Below are positions 1 through 11,999 of a DNA stretch of 64,000 nt, in pieces. The DNA comes from Rhizophagus irregularis. Lineage: Eukaryota > Glomeromycota > Glomeromycetes > Glomerales > Glomeraceae. Within the stretch, counting starts at the first letter, position 1, and every line of letters starts with the position of its first letter. The notes below the pieces were generated by a model. It saw only the letters and a list, made by a program, of their open reading frames with translations, made no database searches and was not told the origin of the DNA. A program made the position numbers and the translations under genes. The stretch lies in contig NC_089440.1 of NCBI RefSeq assembly GCF_026210795.1, forward strand, positions 1,612,001 through 1,676,000, written 5' to 3'.

Positions 1-36
1 TTTTTAATTTTATTAAATTTCATTATTTTTTCAAAG

Positions 37-3000
37 ATTCAATTCATATTTGAATTACCAACAAGATTAAAAAATTGTCTGGATCAAAAATCTTATGCCC
101 AAGCTGTTAGATATTATGCAAAAACTTCAAAACTTTTGGAGCATTATAGAAGTTTATCAGTTTTTAGTTCTATTGAAATAGAATGTAAAGAAATTATGGA
201 TAAAGTTACAAAGAGAATTCGAGAGAATATGACAAATATGAATGTACGTAAAGCATCTTTATTTTTATTTTTTTTTTCCTTAATTTTATATCTAACTCTA
301 TATTTTATAGGCAACTGGATCAGAGATAACGGATTGTATGGCATTATTAATCATTTTGAAAGAACCTCCACAGCAGCTTGCCAAAGAATATTTGGAACTG
401 TAAAATTTATTTCAAATTATTATATCATGTTTTATTGAATTAATCTATTTTACGTATTTACTAACTATTTCCATAAATATTTTTTTAGTCAAAAAAATTT
501 TCTCACGAACTTATTAAGAAAAACGATGGAAGAGATGTCATCATTATCATTGGATTCATCTCAAGATAGTCAACCTAAAAATGCCGATTCAGAACTTAAA
601 AAGGAACCATCATCACCAATTTCTCCGAAAAAAAGAGCAAAAAGTAAATTAACATATTTAAATCAGAAATTCTTGAAAGAATTAAATAAGTTTGTTGAAT
701 CTTTTAATGGGTTTTTCTTGATGCCACCAAGAGAAATTCGTGAAGCTAAATCTCCAGGAAAATCTCCTGGAAAATCTCCTGGAAAATCTCCTAGAAGTGC
801 TGGTAATGATATTTTGAGAATTGTTTCCGCAAATATGGATGGTGATGTATGTAAAATGATTTATTATTTTTGATTAATCGAAAAAAAATTATTTTGTACT
901 TATTTATTTATTTATTTATTTCCTAATTTAGGATAGGGATATTGCACGTCAAGATTTCTTAAATTTTACTGACGACATGGCAAAGGAATATTTTATTATT
1001 GTGGATAGTTTATTGGAGTTTCCTGTATATAATATAATATTTTATTTTATAGATTCACTTTATTATTGTTTTTTTTTTCTATTAAATTTTTTTGCATATT
1101 TTATATATTTAGGAACAAATTACAAATCTCAATCCATCAACACATTTACAATTATTGAACGATCTTTATTATGCTACTTTATCTTGCAATAGTCTTTGTA
1201 CAATTGCAAGATTTGAAGATCGTGTAAATGAAGTAATTACTGCTTGGGAAATTAAATTGGCTAAAAGTTTATTTGGAACTGCTGAAAAGAAATTGATGGG
1301 TAAGTTCAATATGAAGTTATTTAAATAAACCGAAATTGAGTATATTATAAAATTATAATAGCTTATATTTGTCATACTTCACTCAGAAAAATTTACCAAG
1401 TATGCTGAAAATGAACTTAAAAAGGAATCATCGACATCATCAAATTCTCAAGTTCATGAATTACAATCTTATATATTAGAGATGGAAGCCACATTTTCTG
1501 ATTATTTGACAGGGGATTGCTTTAGATTGTTAGAGGTTCGTAATCACCCATTTTTCAAATAATATATATATGAATAATAATAATTTTTTATTTTACTTTT
1601 ATTTAATAGGAATGTATAAAAACTGAAACTCCAATGATACAAAAGAAAGGTGGAGTTGATCGCCTTTTGAAAGAATTTCAAACACAATTTAAAGAATTTT
1701 GGCGTTCAATAGTACAATCATCAAATGTAAGCTTATTAGTAATATTTTTTATTATGAAAAAAGTTAAAAGTTTTATTAATCAATGATATTTTAATAGAAA
1801 TATATAGCACCAGTTCATCCAACTCCTATAACACAAAATCCTATACAATCACCACCATCGATCATTGCATTGATGATGTCCCGTGTTTTATTGGATTTCG
1901 GAGAGATTATCGCAATACAGGTTTATATGACATTTTCTAATATACTGTATAATCAACATAATGATTATAGAAATAGAATTGGAGCTGAAATTTATAATGG
2001 ACTTGGTGAAAGATTTACTATTGCAAAGGAATTGGCTCATGATGTCAGAGAGGTTGTTGGAATTTGTAAAGATGTTGCCCAGGTAAGTATAGTTATACCT
2101 TGAAATTGATGGAATCTTTTTTATTTTAATTCATTTTTTTTTTTTTGGATATACATTCAGAGAATATTGGAAAGATATGTTGAAATTAAAGGAAATCAAG
2201 TTTCATCAAAAATAAGAAACATTTATATTCCGAATTATATACAAAATTTGGACGAAAATTTAGGAAAGTCGCCACTCCCTGAGAAGGTCACACCAATTTG
2301 GAGCGAGATTATAACCGATTTGGTATATATTGAAAGAGAGGTTGTAATGTTATATGGCGGCCCAGTAGACGAAGAAAAAAGTAAAGAGGTTGAAAATATT
2401 GTTGGTACGATATAATATCATTATTCAAAATGGAATTTAAATTTAGTACATTTGTATTTTTTCACTTATTTTATCTTTATTTTTAGAAAAAAGGTTAAAT
2501 CCAATTTTAAAGCCTGATACAAGTTCTAATGTTAGTGGCGGGGATAAATCTCTTTTGTCACCAGGAACAGCATTAATTAAATCACCATATGCACATTCAA
2601 ATTCATCATATTCTTCAATAAGTTCTACTAGGTCTAGAACTTCTCCAAATCCTTTTACTAGTTCAGTACAATTAACTTCACATATTGATAAATTATTTAG
2701 CGATAGAGTAGAAATATATGGTATTGTTGAAATGAGTATTGTTGGTATTATGATGGGAATTATAAAAATTTTGTTGAAGGTGAATAATTTTTAATGTAAA
2801 GATTATTAGAAGATTATTAGAAAATTGTTAGAATATCCGTTTTATTAATTTATTTATTTATTTATTTTTTAAAAAAAAGACATGGATTGAAATGATTAGG
2901 TTAAATACATTGACAAATAAATCATTTCAACAACTTCAAGTTGATTCAGAATATATGAGAGTTAAATTATGGAGATTTATTGAAGATGAAGGGTAATTAT

Positions 3001-3244
3001 TTATAAAATTTATTGTTTTATAAAAATTATTATTAATTTGATTATTAATTACTTTAGAATAATGAATACAATGTTACAAGAACTAGCGTCAAGCGCATTT
3101 AAAAGATGTATTGAAGATCCTTTACCATTAGTTTATGCTGTAAGTAAAGATTATTTATATTTAATATAATTATATATATTTATTTATATTTTTATCTTTT
3201 ATTAGGATATTGAAATGATTGTTAGTGGAAAAGTTTCATTTTAA
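37..3244 (+). CDS. VPS51: VPS51, GARP/EARP complex subunit (5' end outside window)
   Basis: Subunit of the GARP/EARP tethering complexes, which capture endosome-derived vesicles at the Golgi. Thirteen exons join in frame: 37-243, 311-399, 489-846, 932-1024, 1113-1299, 1387-1535, 1610-1726, 1798-2082, 2161-2404, 2487-2779, 2880-2992, 3058-3139 and 3206-3244, giving 751 residues to the stop. The first visible exon reads FELPTRLKNCLDQ followed by YAQAVRYYAKTSKLLEHY, the typical Vps51/Vps67-domain pattern; the extreme N-terminus lies upstream. All introns are short, with GT..AG ends. Exon 3 carries a Ser/Pro/Lys-rich linker with a four-fold KSPG repeat (about 748-795). A Ser-rich linker lies in exon 10. 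The end resembles the usual VPS51 C-terminus (SSAFKRCIEDPLP). COG1 shares the domain, but the overall pattern fits VPS51 better. Confidence 0.88.
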
Positions 3245-3326
3245 AATATATAGTAGTAATGAAAATTATATAAATTGAAAGAATGACTTTATTTTTTTTT
3301 TCTATAATATCAATATACAGTAATTA

Positions 3327-3344
3327 TAGATAGATAGATAGATA
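3327..3344. repeat. GATA microsatellite between two convergent genes
   Basis: Four to five TAGA units lie in the 109-bp gap between the stop of VPS51 (plus) and the stop of the F-box gene (minus). Confidence 0.8.
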
Positions 3345-3353
3345 TTAAAAAGA

Positions 3354-4874
3354 TTAGAAAGAATTCCAACATTCTTCATCATCATACTTTCTAGTTCTAA
3401 ATTTTTTAATAATTCCTAAATTCATATATTTTTTAATTATATCCATATTTTCATTTACTTCTAAATCAATATTTTCTCTATAATCAGTTACAATAATTAA
3501 AGAAATTAATTTTAAAGGATTACGATTTTTCCAATTTATAAAAAATTCATCTAATTTTTCACAAAGTAATTTTAAACTACCAAAAGAACAATAATCAATT
3601 TCTAATTTAAAAAAATTTTTTGGAGAATATATAGCTAAAGTTTCAAAAAATTCCTTATTATCTAAATCTTCAATACCATTTTGAACTTTAATATTTTCTA
3701 AATATTTACAATTATTTAAAATTAATTTTAAAGTTTCTAATTCATTATTCATAAATATAGTAGATAAAATTTTAAGATTTGGACAAAATTTAGCTATAGC
3801 TAAATTTAAAGAATAATCATGATCATAATCTATACAAAATTCTAATAAATTTTTACCATTAATTTCTAAAAATTTAATTAATAAATTAATTCTTGAAATT
3901 TTAAATAAAAATTTTAAAATTTTTAAATTTTTAAAATTAATAAATTGTAAATGATTAAAATCATCAAAAGAATCTTCAGATTCTAAAGATAAAATAATTT
4001 CTTGTAAATTTAAAAAATTAGAAATAAATGATAAAGGTAAATAATAAGCTTCAATTCTTAATTTTGTTAATATTAAAGAAAATTTTGATAAAGTAGAATA
4101 AATTATATTATTATTTGATAAATCATTTTTATTATCATAATATCTTAAAGTTAAACTTTTTAAATTATTTTGTAAAGAGATTAAATCAATTAAACCATCA
4201 GAAATAAAATTTTCAAATTTAATATTTAAAGATTTTATATTTTGACATATTTGAGATATTTGATAAAAAAATTCGGAATAAATATCAGAACTACAATTTA
4301 ATTCAAATAAATTTGATAAACAAAATTTTGATTCAGGTAAATGAATGAACATAATATTTTGAACTTTTTTTGAATAACCAGAATAATAATTTAAAGATTT
4401 TAAAGAAGAAATTTGATTCATAAACATTTTTAATATTTCTTGAGATAATAAATATTTATTAAATTTTAAACTTTTTGTTGTAATTAATAAATGATTATTT
4501 TCAAGAATATAATGAATCATTTGATCAATTCCATGAATTGAAAGAACTTTACAAAATGAAGGATAATTAAATAATGGAGGTTTTTGAATAATAGAAGGAT
4601 TAATTAAAAAAATTCCATTATCATTTAAAAGGTTTTTTGATTCATTAGGAAGGCAAGCAATTAAAGTATTAATAATTGCTGATGGTACATGAGTACGATA
4701 ATAAGGTTTATATATTATACTATATTTAAAATTCCAAATATTCCTCCATAAGATTTTAATTGCAATTTCACAAAATAGACGATTGACAAGTAAACATGAA
4801 TGTAGAGTGATTTTATCATCTTCTAAATGTTCAAATATTTCATTTAAACAATCGGAAAGAAGTTGACGAGGCAT
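3354..4874 (-). CDS. F-box/LRR-like protein A (506 aa)
   Basis: Probable substrate-recognition subunit of an SCF ubiquitin ligase. Residues about 3-45 form the F-box: LSDCLNEIFEHLEDD, then TLHSCLLVNRLFCEIA and an ILWRNIW end. The rest is Leu/Ile-rich with irregular leucine-rich spacing (IQSL/LKSLTLRY, FCPNLKIL), as in the very large F-box family of Rhizophagus. It is a single exon with an ATG at 4874. It shares the whole architecture with the genes at 16.1, 22.3, 24.1 and 39.3 kb, but starts MPRQL like the 39.3-kb copy rather than MSSQL. It converges on VPS51. No lesion is seen. The substrate is unknown. Confidence 0.85.
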   Translation of the reverse strand: MPRQLLSDCLNEIFEHLEDDKITLHSCLLVNRLFCEIAIKILWRNIWNFKYSIIYKPYYRTHVPSAIINTLIACLPNESKNLLNDNGIFLINPSIIQKPPLFNYPSFCKVLSIHGIDQMIHYILENNHLLITTKSLKFNKYLLSQEILKMFMNQISSLKSLNYYSGYSKKVQNIMFIHLPESKFCLSNLFELNCSSDIYSEFFYQISQICQNIKSLNIKFENFISDGLIDLISLQNNLKSLTLRYYDNKNDLSNNNIIYSTLSKFSLILTKLRIEAYYLPLSFISNFLNLQEIILSLESEDSFDDFNHLQFINFKNLKILKFLFKISRINLLIKFLEINGKNLLEFCIDYDHDYSLNLAIAKFCPNLKILSTIFMNNELETLKLILNNCKYLENIKVQNGIEDLDNKEFFETLAIYSPKNFFKLEIDYCSFGSLKLLCEKLDEFFINWKNRNPLKLISLIIVTDYRENIDLEVNENMDIIKKYMNLGIIKKFRTRKYDDEECWNSF

Positions 4875-4884
4875 TTTTTTTCTG

Positions 4885-5000
4885 GTTTTTTTTTCGTTCG
4901 TTCGGTTTTTCTTTTAAAAAAAGTAGTTTTTTTCGTTCGTTCGTTTTTTTTTAAAAAAAAAGTGGAGTTTTTTCGTTCGTTCGTTTTTTTTTAAAAAAAG
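4885..5000. repeat. Triple tandem repeat directly upstream of F-box gene A
   Basis: Three roughly 40-bp units, each with a CGTTCGTTCG core, a T-run and an A-run, start about 20 bp upstream of the ATG at 4874. The T-runs may act as 5'-UTR/promoter tracts. Confidence 0.75.
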
Positions 5001-5221
5001 GAGAAGTTGAGAAAGAGAGATCAATGGTAACTTTTATATTTCGAGATTTTTATAAAGAAATGTAACACAAAAAGTTCGTATATTAAATTTAATACGTCCA
5101 ATCATGTTACACGAGATTTGAATTTTTGAATCGCAAAAAATACGATGATAAAATATTTGGGATAAAGAAATGTAAATAATAATTTTTTAAATCGTATTAT
5201 TATTAAAAATTTTTTTAAAAC

Positions 5222-5250
5222 ATTCTAACCAATTATGTAAAATAATTTTA
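5222..5250 (-). promoter_or_regulatory. Divergent copy of the F-box upstream module
   Basis: The plus strand reads CTAACCAATTATGTAAAATAA, related to the AACCAAATATGTAAAACAA element found upstream of the other F-box genes. Here it lies about 350 bp from the ATG instead of about 100, perhaps because of the tandem repeat between. Confidence 0.4.
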
Positions 5251-8200
5251 ATTTAAAACAAGAAATTTAAACTAACTTTTTTTAATAAAAAAATATTTTT
5301 GAAAGAAAAAAAAAAGATAAAATTACTATAATTATTAGTTAATCAACCCAAAAACAGTATTATTATTAATATATAATTTAATATCAGATAAGTAATTTTT
5401 ATTTTTATATAATCGCGTTTGATTGTGATTTGGGATGGATCGGATGGATCTTTGTTGATCACTTTTAACTCTGTTATGGATTTTAAATTTATTTTCGTAA
5501 GAAAGAAAAAGAAAAAAAAATAAAAATAAAAATAAAAATAAAAAATATATACTGTATGTATATTTCTTTATCAAAGATTACTTTGTAAAGATCATAAAAA
5601 TAATTAGAATTATTTAAAAATAGATTACAAATTTAATTTCTTTTAACAAAAATAATTGAAACGTGTAACATTTTACCCAACTAACTATTTTATGATTATG
5701 TAATAAAATTTGGCAATAATGGATAAAATTATTTTTATTATTTTTTTAATTAAAATTAATATTAGTAATTATTGTATAGATTAATATTAATGGAAATAAT
5801 GGAAAATAATATATATATATATATAAATATATTTTTCTTAATATAAAAATTCTTTTTATTATATTTATGGAAAATAAATAAAATAAATTAAAAGATTCGA
5901 TAAAAATTTTTAAAATTTGGTTTTTAATGACTTAGAAATACGTGTTTTACGATAAAAATCAAAAATATTTAAATATTTATAATGTAAATATTAATATAAA
6001 TATTTAGTTTCAATTATTTTCAAAATTTTTTCTACGTTCTTAAATGGACATCATTAAAAAGTTTAGTAGTAAAATAAAAAAAAAGACATTATTATTATAT
6101 TACATTAAATATTATCCGATAAATTTACCCTAAAATTACGTATTGTAATAATTACTATTGTTTTTAATTATTAACCAAATATATAAAACAAGTAAAACCC
6201 CTTTCTCTTCCAAATATATGCATATATTTATATATATATATGTTTTAGGAAATGAATTGTTTTAAAAATAGTTAAATTGTTTGATATCGAGAGTTTTAGA
6301 TACAATTTTTCTGATAAACATTAAATCATCGAATTTTTATTACATTTGTTCTTGATGAAATAAGGATTATTTATCACTTCGCCTTTACAAATGAAACATG
6401 GAAATTTTCTGAGTTTCTTTCAATTCACAAAATTTTATTATTATAATAAGAAATTTTAAAAAATGTCTATTAATCAAATTTCACCCTTAAAGTATATATA
6501 TATATATAGTCTTTGATTAATGTTTATAATCTTCTAAAATATCCAATTGATTAATTTTAAAAGATTTAAAATTCCACATATATAACGCAGATATTAAAGG
6601 AAGATTTGAAATAGTTTTTAGATAGTTGTTAATATTTAGAGAATATAAATTTTGGTTGATAAAAAATAATTGAAAAAAAAAAATATATTTGTTATTATTT
6701 CCCAAATCGGCTATGAAGAATTTATATATTTTTGGGGGGTTCGCTAAAGGTTTCGTGTATTGGAATACGTCATTGTAGTCTGATCAGAGAATTTGTATAT
6801 CATTATTAGTTTATGAGCAACATGTAGAAAATAATATAGAAAATTTAAAATTTTTACATATAAAAATGAATTTTATTAACAGCCAAACGTTATAAATAAT
6901 TTTTATATGTAAAATAAAATATTAATATAAAATTAATTTTTATTATGTATTATTTACATAGTAAAATAAATTTGTAAATAATTTGTATAATATTTTTTAA
7001 TTATTAAAAATTATATAATACCCATGAGGTAGATATTTGACCAGAATTAATATTATTTGTATACTTGGTCTTGGAGATACTGTAGAACAAAATTCTATAA
7101 ATCTATAAATGGTGTGATAATCGTTCACAAGTAAGAATTTCGGATAATAATCAATCCGCGGATATATAACACATGCAGGTACAATACAATTCTCCTCTTT
7201 TTTCATGTGAAATATACTGTAAATCAAAAAAAACTAAAAAAAAAAGGAAAATAGGCCCAAAATCGAATACAAATATAGGAATTTAACGTGAGTTTCAGGG
7301 TTTTTGGACATTTTGATTTTACGAGTTTCGTCAATTTAAACCTAATAATTATAAATAGTGTAAGTGATAATACATCGTCTAAAAAACCAACCTAATAAAG
7401 AGCACGCCGTTGTTGTTTGGTTGCAAATCAATCCTATTCTTTTTTGAACTATTAGATGGATAAGAACATTAATTTCTTTAAAGAATGAAGGGATTCGCAA
7501 TTTGAAAGTAGTACAAAAAAAAATCGTATTTACTAATTCACATAATTCTAAATATCTTTTATCTTCTGATACATAATTCTCTGCTTCGATAGCATTGAAA
7601 GAATTCGTTATGAGAAATATGAAAGTGCTACTAATTATGAGATAATTAATTTTAATACATCATTATTGACTTCTGTGTTCAGGTCACAATTTTGCAGATC
7701 AAACTGGGGACCAATGAGCTGATATTTCGGTCCGGAAAAAAGGTCTTGGCTCAAATTGAATTATTATTACTGGCCGAATTTACAGTCAAATTAAAAGTTA
7801 ATTTTACAATTTTACATCCTCTCGAGTTTCGACTTCTCCTAAACTTCTTTCAACTAAGAAAATATGTTGAGAAACTTTGTTATTTTCATTCTACTTTTTC
7901 ACTCGAGTATTTATGGTTTCATTAAATGAAGTCGTTTGTCAATGTTTGTAACATTCAACTTGGAACGTTTATGAAAATCATATTCAAAAAGGTATCCAAT
8001 TGGCTAACCTAGTCGTTATTTTGGGAAAACTTTTAGCTGGATATGCAATATTTTTACTAAAGATAGAAATTTTAATAACAAGAAATAACAAGTGGTTACC
8101 GAAATAATAATAATCATGTATAAATTCGAAACAATAAGTTTTCCGTAAACTTTGTTTTTATATTTTCATTTAAAGCTCAAATTGTTCATTTATTGTGAAT

Positions 8201-8367
8201 ATAAATAGCTAGTCTATTTGATCGGCATTTTTACGATTGGTAGCTCAAAGATCATGAAACAATCATGTGTGTCATTATCAAACTATTATATAAAAGGTTC
8301 AGTTTTAAAAATCTAAATTTTCTAAATTTTCACATAATTTTTTTTTTTTCGTAACAAAATTAACAAA
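5250..8367. other. AT-rich intergenic region, no gene seen
   Basis: Only short open frames with low-complexity translations occur here. Short TA runs lie at 5810-5830, 6225-6240 and 6495-6508. At about 6171-6195 there is an orphan match to the F-box upstream element (TTAACCAAATATATAAAACAA) with no F-box gene behind it. The last 300 bases should contain the permease promoter. Confidence 0.6.
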
Positions 8368-10654
8368 ATGTCTGTAATTAATGATGATATAACAGCAACA
8401 AATGAGTCTCGAATGGATAACGAAATAAGAGAATCGATATACGCTCCTTCTAGGATGTCTGTAATAGAGAGTCCTCAAGATAAACAAAATAAAATTTTGG
8501 GTGTAGCTTATGGTATTGGACTGAATATAAACAATGTAATAGGATCAGGAATTGTTACTACACCAGGAATTATTTGGAATATGGTCAAATCTCCTGGAAC
8601 TGTATTATTATTATGGTTAATCGGTGGTATTGTAAGTATGGCGGGTTCATTATCTTATGTTGAACTTGGCGTTATACATAAGATAAGTGGTGGAGAAACA
8701 AAATATTTACAAACCGCTTATCCTAAGCCAAAAATTTTGATGAGTTATCTTTTTAGTTTCATGCATATTTTGTAAGTATAATTTCGATGTTTCATTATTT
8801 CTTATTTTATTTAAAAAAACTTTATTTGTAATTGCTGTATATATAATTTTTTAATTTAGCGCTATTCGACCAGGAATTATTAGTGCAGTTTTACAATCAG
8901 CAGCCCAGTATTCTTGGTTTACTATTAATGGACGTAGATATGATGAGGGTATTAAGCAAGATACAACTGGATGGAATCTTCCTTTTTCCCCATTTTGGTA
9001 ATAAGAATGTTTAATTATCGTCGCGTTAATGTAACATCAACTGTTAAAGGGACTAATCCAAGTTTTTTATTTATTTTATTAGGTTTACAAAAATATTGGC
9101 AGTCGTATATTTGCTTATTATAACAATTTATCATATGATTAATAACAGATGGGCTAATTATATAAATCAATCCCTAGCTGTCATAAAATTGATTACATAT
9201 TCGATTATCGCTTTAGCCGGAATTTATAGATTAGCATCGAATTGGTCTGTAAGTCGGTTTAATTGGGAACATCCAATAAATGGTGATACGAATATTTCAG
9301 CTTATTCTTCTTCCATTTTATTAGTAAGTATACACGTTTATGATTTTTATGGTTTTATTCGTAAATAAATTTAATCATTATTTCATTTTATAGATTATGT
9401 TTAGTTATGATGGATGGAATACTTTGAATTGTAAGTCATTTAAATTTTTTTTTTTAAAAAAAATTAATTGATGTATTTGTTATTAATAACGAAATTTTTT
9501 ATTTTTATAGACTCGCTAGATGAATTCCGAAAACCGGGAAAAAAACTTATTTTCAGTAATAGTATCAGTGTCGGAATTGTTACATTAATGTGTATGTACA
9601 GTAAATATTATAATAAAATAACATGATATAAAATTCTAATTTCTAATTCATTTATATACATATATGTTTTAGATCTTCTCGTAAATATTGCATTTATTTC
9701 AGTTGTTCCACAAGAATCTATATCAAATAATAATAACATAGATGAAACTATAGCCGCAACATTCTTTTATAAATTATTTGGTAAATCTGTTGGAATCGTA
9801 AGACTTTTTACCGCTCTGGTTGTACTTTCTGTAATTGGTACCGCAGCAGCAGGAGTGTGGAGGTAAAAATTATATGATTAATATTATTTTTTCCTTTATA
9901 TTGATAATAATACTAACAAATTTATGTTTAATAAAAAATTTTAGTGGATCAAGAGTTATTGTCGCAGCAGCAGCATCGGATTTTTTCCCAAAATATTCGA
10001 AAGAATTAAGAACCTGGAATCAATATTTTAATACACCAATAAATGCTTTATTATTACAGTTTATTTGGTGTTCATTTATTATATTGTTTGTTGGAAGTAG
10101 TTTTACTATTACAAGTTTTACGTTATTTTCAACTTTTTCAATGTATAGTTATTGGATTTTTTATTTCGCTACTGGTATAGGTTTATTGGTATGTGTTTTA
10201 TTTGATAATTTTTATATAATCTAAAAGATTAAAAAACTAAAATTTAATTTATAAATTATAGTTAATTCGGCGTAATAAAAAAAATGAATTGAAGAAAAAA
10301 CAATTCGATATGAATGATAAAGAATTGAATGAAACTTCTAGCCTATTTTCAAACATAACTCGAGAATATAAAGTTCCATTACCTTTTGCAATAATTTTTA
10401 TATTAGCAGGTTTATTCATTTTAGTGTTTTCTTTTGTTGTTAATGTTGAATGTCCTAAAGATAAACCAAATTGTGATCTAAGAGAAAAAACGGCTCAACA
10501 ATTAGCTCCGATACTTATTAGTTATGGATTTCTTTTTGTTGCTTTAACATGTTGGTATTCCTTTTATTACTGGTGGGGTTCTATAAAAGATCAAAGAGAA
10601 GCTGCTGTTATGAGAATAGCGGATGAAAATGAAAAACCTTATGATTTTAATTAA
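8368..10654 (+). CDS. APC/LAT-type amino acid permease (8 exons, 575 aa)
   Basis: Membrane transporter of the amino acid-polyamine-organocation superfamily, closest in pattern to SLC7/LAT or fungal methionine-permease-like carriers. Exons 8368-8771, 8860-8997, 9083-9323, 9394-9430, 9511-9591, 9673-9862, 9945-10188 and 10262-10654 join in frame to 575 residues, with good splice sites throughout. Visible hallmarks are the TM1 helix break (NNVIGSGIVTTPG), IGGIVSMAGSLSYVELG in TM2, the FSYDGWNTLN segment in mid-protein, the SGSRVIVAAA segment after TM8, and a charged cytosolic tail. About 12 membrane helices are expected. The N-terminal 45 residues are hydrophilic. No lesion is seen. The substrate cannot be read from sequence; neutral amino acids are the family default. 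Confidence 0.85.
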
Positions 10655-11365
10655 TTAATTAATTAATTATTATTATATTAATATTTAAAAATAGTTATTT
10701 GTAAATTAAAGTGAGAGGTGGCGCAGTAAGACGGGTTAACATTTATAATTACGACTGGTTCGTATTTATTATTTCATTTAGCGCTGCTTTTTATTTTTAA
10801 AAAAAAAAATTAGTTATTATATTAATATGTTAATACGACTTAGAAGTTACGAACATTAATAATAAAATATAGATATATAAATTTCAAAGTTTTTTGAACT
10901 TTTACATTTTTCAACAAGTTGTACCTTTTAATAACTTAAAGTACATGTAATATATATTAATCGTACATTATTAAATGAATAATATTAATTATTAATTATT
11001 TTTAACGGATTTTTTAGATGTTAAATGATAAAAGTATTTTAAGTTATATTTTTCGAATATAAAAGTAAGTAGTGTGACCAACGTTGATTGTAATGAAAAT
11101 TACTCATTTGATAGTCATAAATTATTGTATTACTCATATCAGTCATATGAATAAAAGTTTACTCATACAAAAAAAATTACTCATGCAACAATTGATTGTA
11201 TCATGCAAATTATCATTACATAATCTTAATGTGGATAACATCAGTATGACAATTAAAGAGTTGTGATGTGTTATAATATGAGTCATGACTAATCACGTAT
11301 ATCTCAAAAAAAAATATATATATATATATATATAAATACCTTTACTTTCCCTTCATTCTTGTGAG
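10655..11365. other. Intergenic, AT-rich, no gene seen
   Basis: Contains the permease 3' region and a TA run at about 11315-11333. The short string GGCGCAGTAA near 10720 recurs near 12907; neither is part of a recognisable tRNA. Confidence 0.5.
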
Positions 11366-11556
11366 GTATGTGTGGGTGTATGGGTGTGAGTGTGGGTGTT
11401 TGGGTGTTTGGGTGTGTGGGTGTGAGTGTGGGTGTGTCGTGTATGGGCGTGGGTGTGTTGTGTGTAGGTGTGGGCGTGGGTGTGTTGTGTGTAGGTGTGG
11501 GCGTGGGTGTGGGTGTGTGTGGTGTGAGGCGTGTGTGTATGTGTGGTATATGTTTG
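11366..11556. repeat. GT-rich minisatellite (GTGGGTGT family)
   Basis: About 190 bp of degenerate G/T-rich units (GTGTGGGTGT, GTGTTTGGGT) with a longer duplicated unit around GTTGTGTGTAGGTGTGGGCG. Open frames on both strands give His/Thr- or Cys/Val/Gly-rich strings and are repeat artefacts. A shorter related tract lies at about 12785-12830. Confidence 0.85.
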
Positions 11557-11644
11557 TTTTCCCTCGCTCTTTCCCCTTCTTCTTCCCTCTCTCGTTCCTC
11601 CCTTTCCCTTTCCCTTTCTCATCCTTTTCTTCCCTTTTCTTCGA
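11557..11644. repeat. Polypyrimidine tract
   Basis: C/T-only stretch following the GT-rich minisatellite. It ends at a short hairpin (CCTGATCA at 11648 pairing with TGATCAGG about 30 bp on). Confidence 0.7.
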
Positions 11645-11958
11645 GGTCCTGATCAAATTGCTGCACCTCAACGTTGGTGATCAGGTGACAACAAGTTTTT
11701 TAAAGACTTGGCTAAGTCAGCAACAGTATAAACCGTCATAAATTAATTTGAATTTGTTTAAATTGTTCTTATATTGTATAATAACCATTATTCTGATTAT
11801 TAAAAATTCATTCAATTTTTAAATTTTATGATAAATTTATTTAGTGATGCTCCAATTGGTATTTTTTTTAGAAAATAAACCAATCGTCGTGTAAAATTAA
11901 TTTCACTTTTAATTTTTAATGATGTTCTGAATATATATAAGTATCTACCTAACCCAAT

Positions 11959-11990
11959 GAATCCACTGAGGAGTGAATCCACTGAGGAGT
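11959..11990. repeat. 16-bp tandem duplication
   Basis: TGAATCCACTGAGGAG is present twice in tandem. A similar short duplication (GTCTCTCTTAGGAG) lies at about 12567 and 12598. Confidence 0.7.
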
Positions 11991-11999
11991 CGTTCCTTT

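Noticed and set aside
7692-7925. 77-aa plus-strand open frame
   Set aside because: No domain, no splice context, and composition as expected by chance.
10718-10740. GGCGCAGTAA strings (also near 12907) as possible tRNA or SINE parts
   Set aside because: No cloverleaf, no B-box, no poly(A) or duplication around them.
11342-11741. Open frames on both strands across the GT-rich repeat (His/Thr-rich and Cys/Gly/Val-rich)
   Set aside because: Pure repeat translation; all frames are open because the repeat lacks stop codons.
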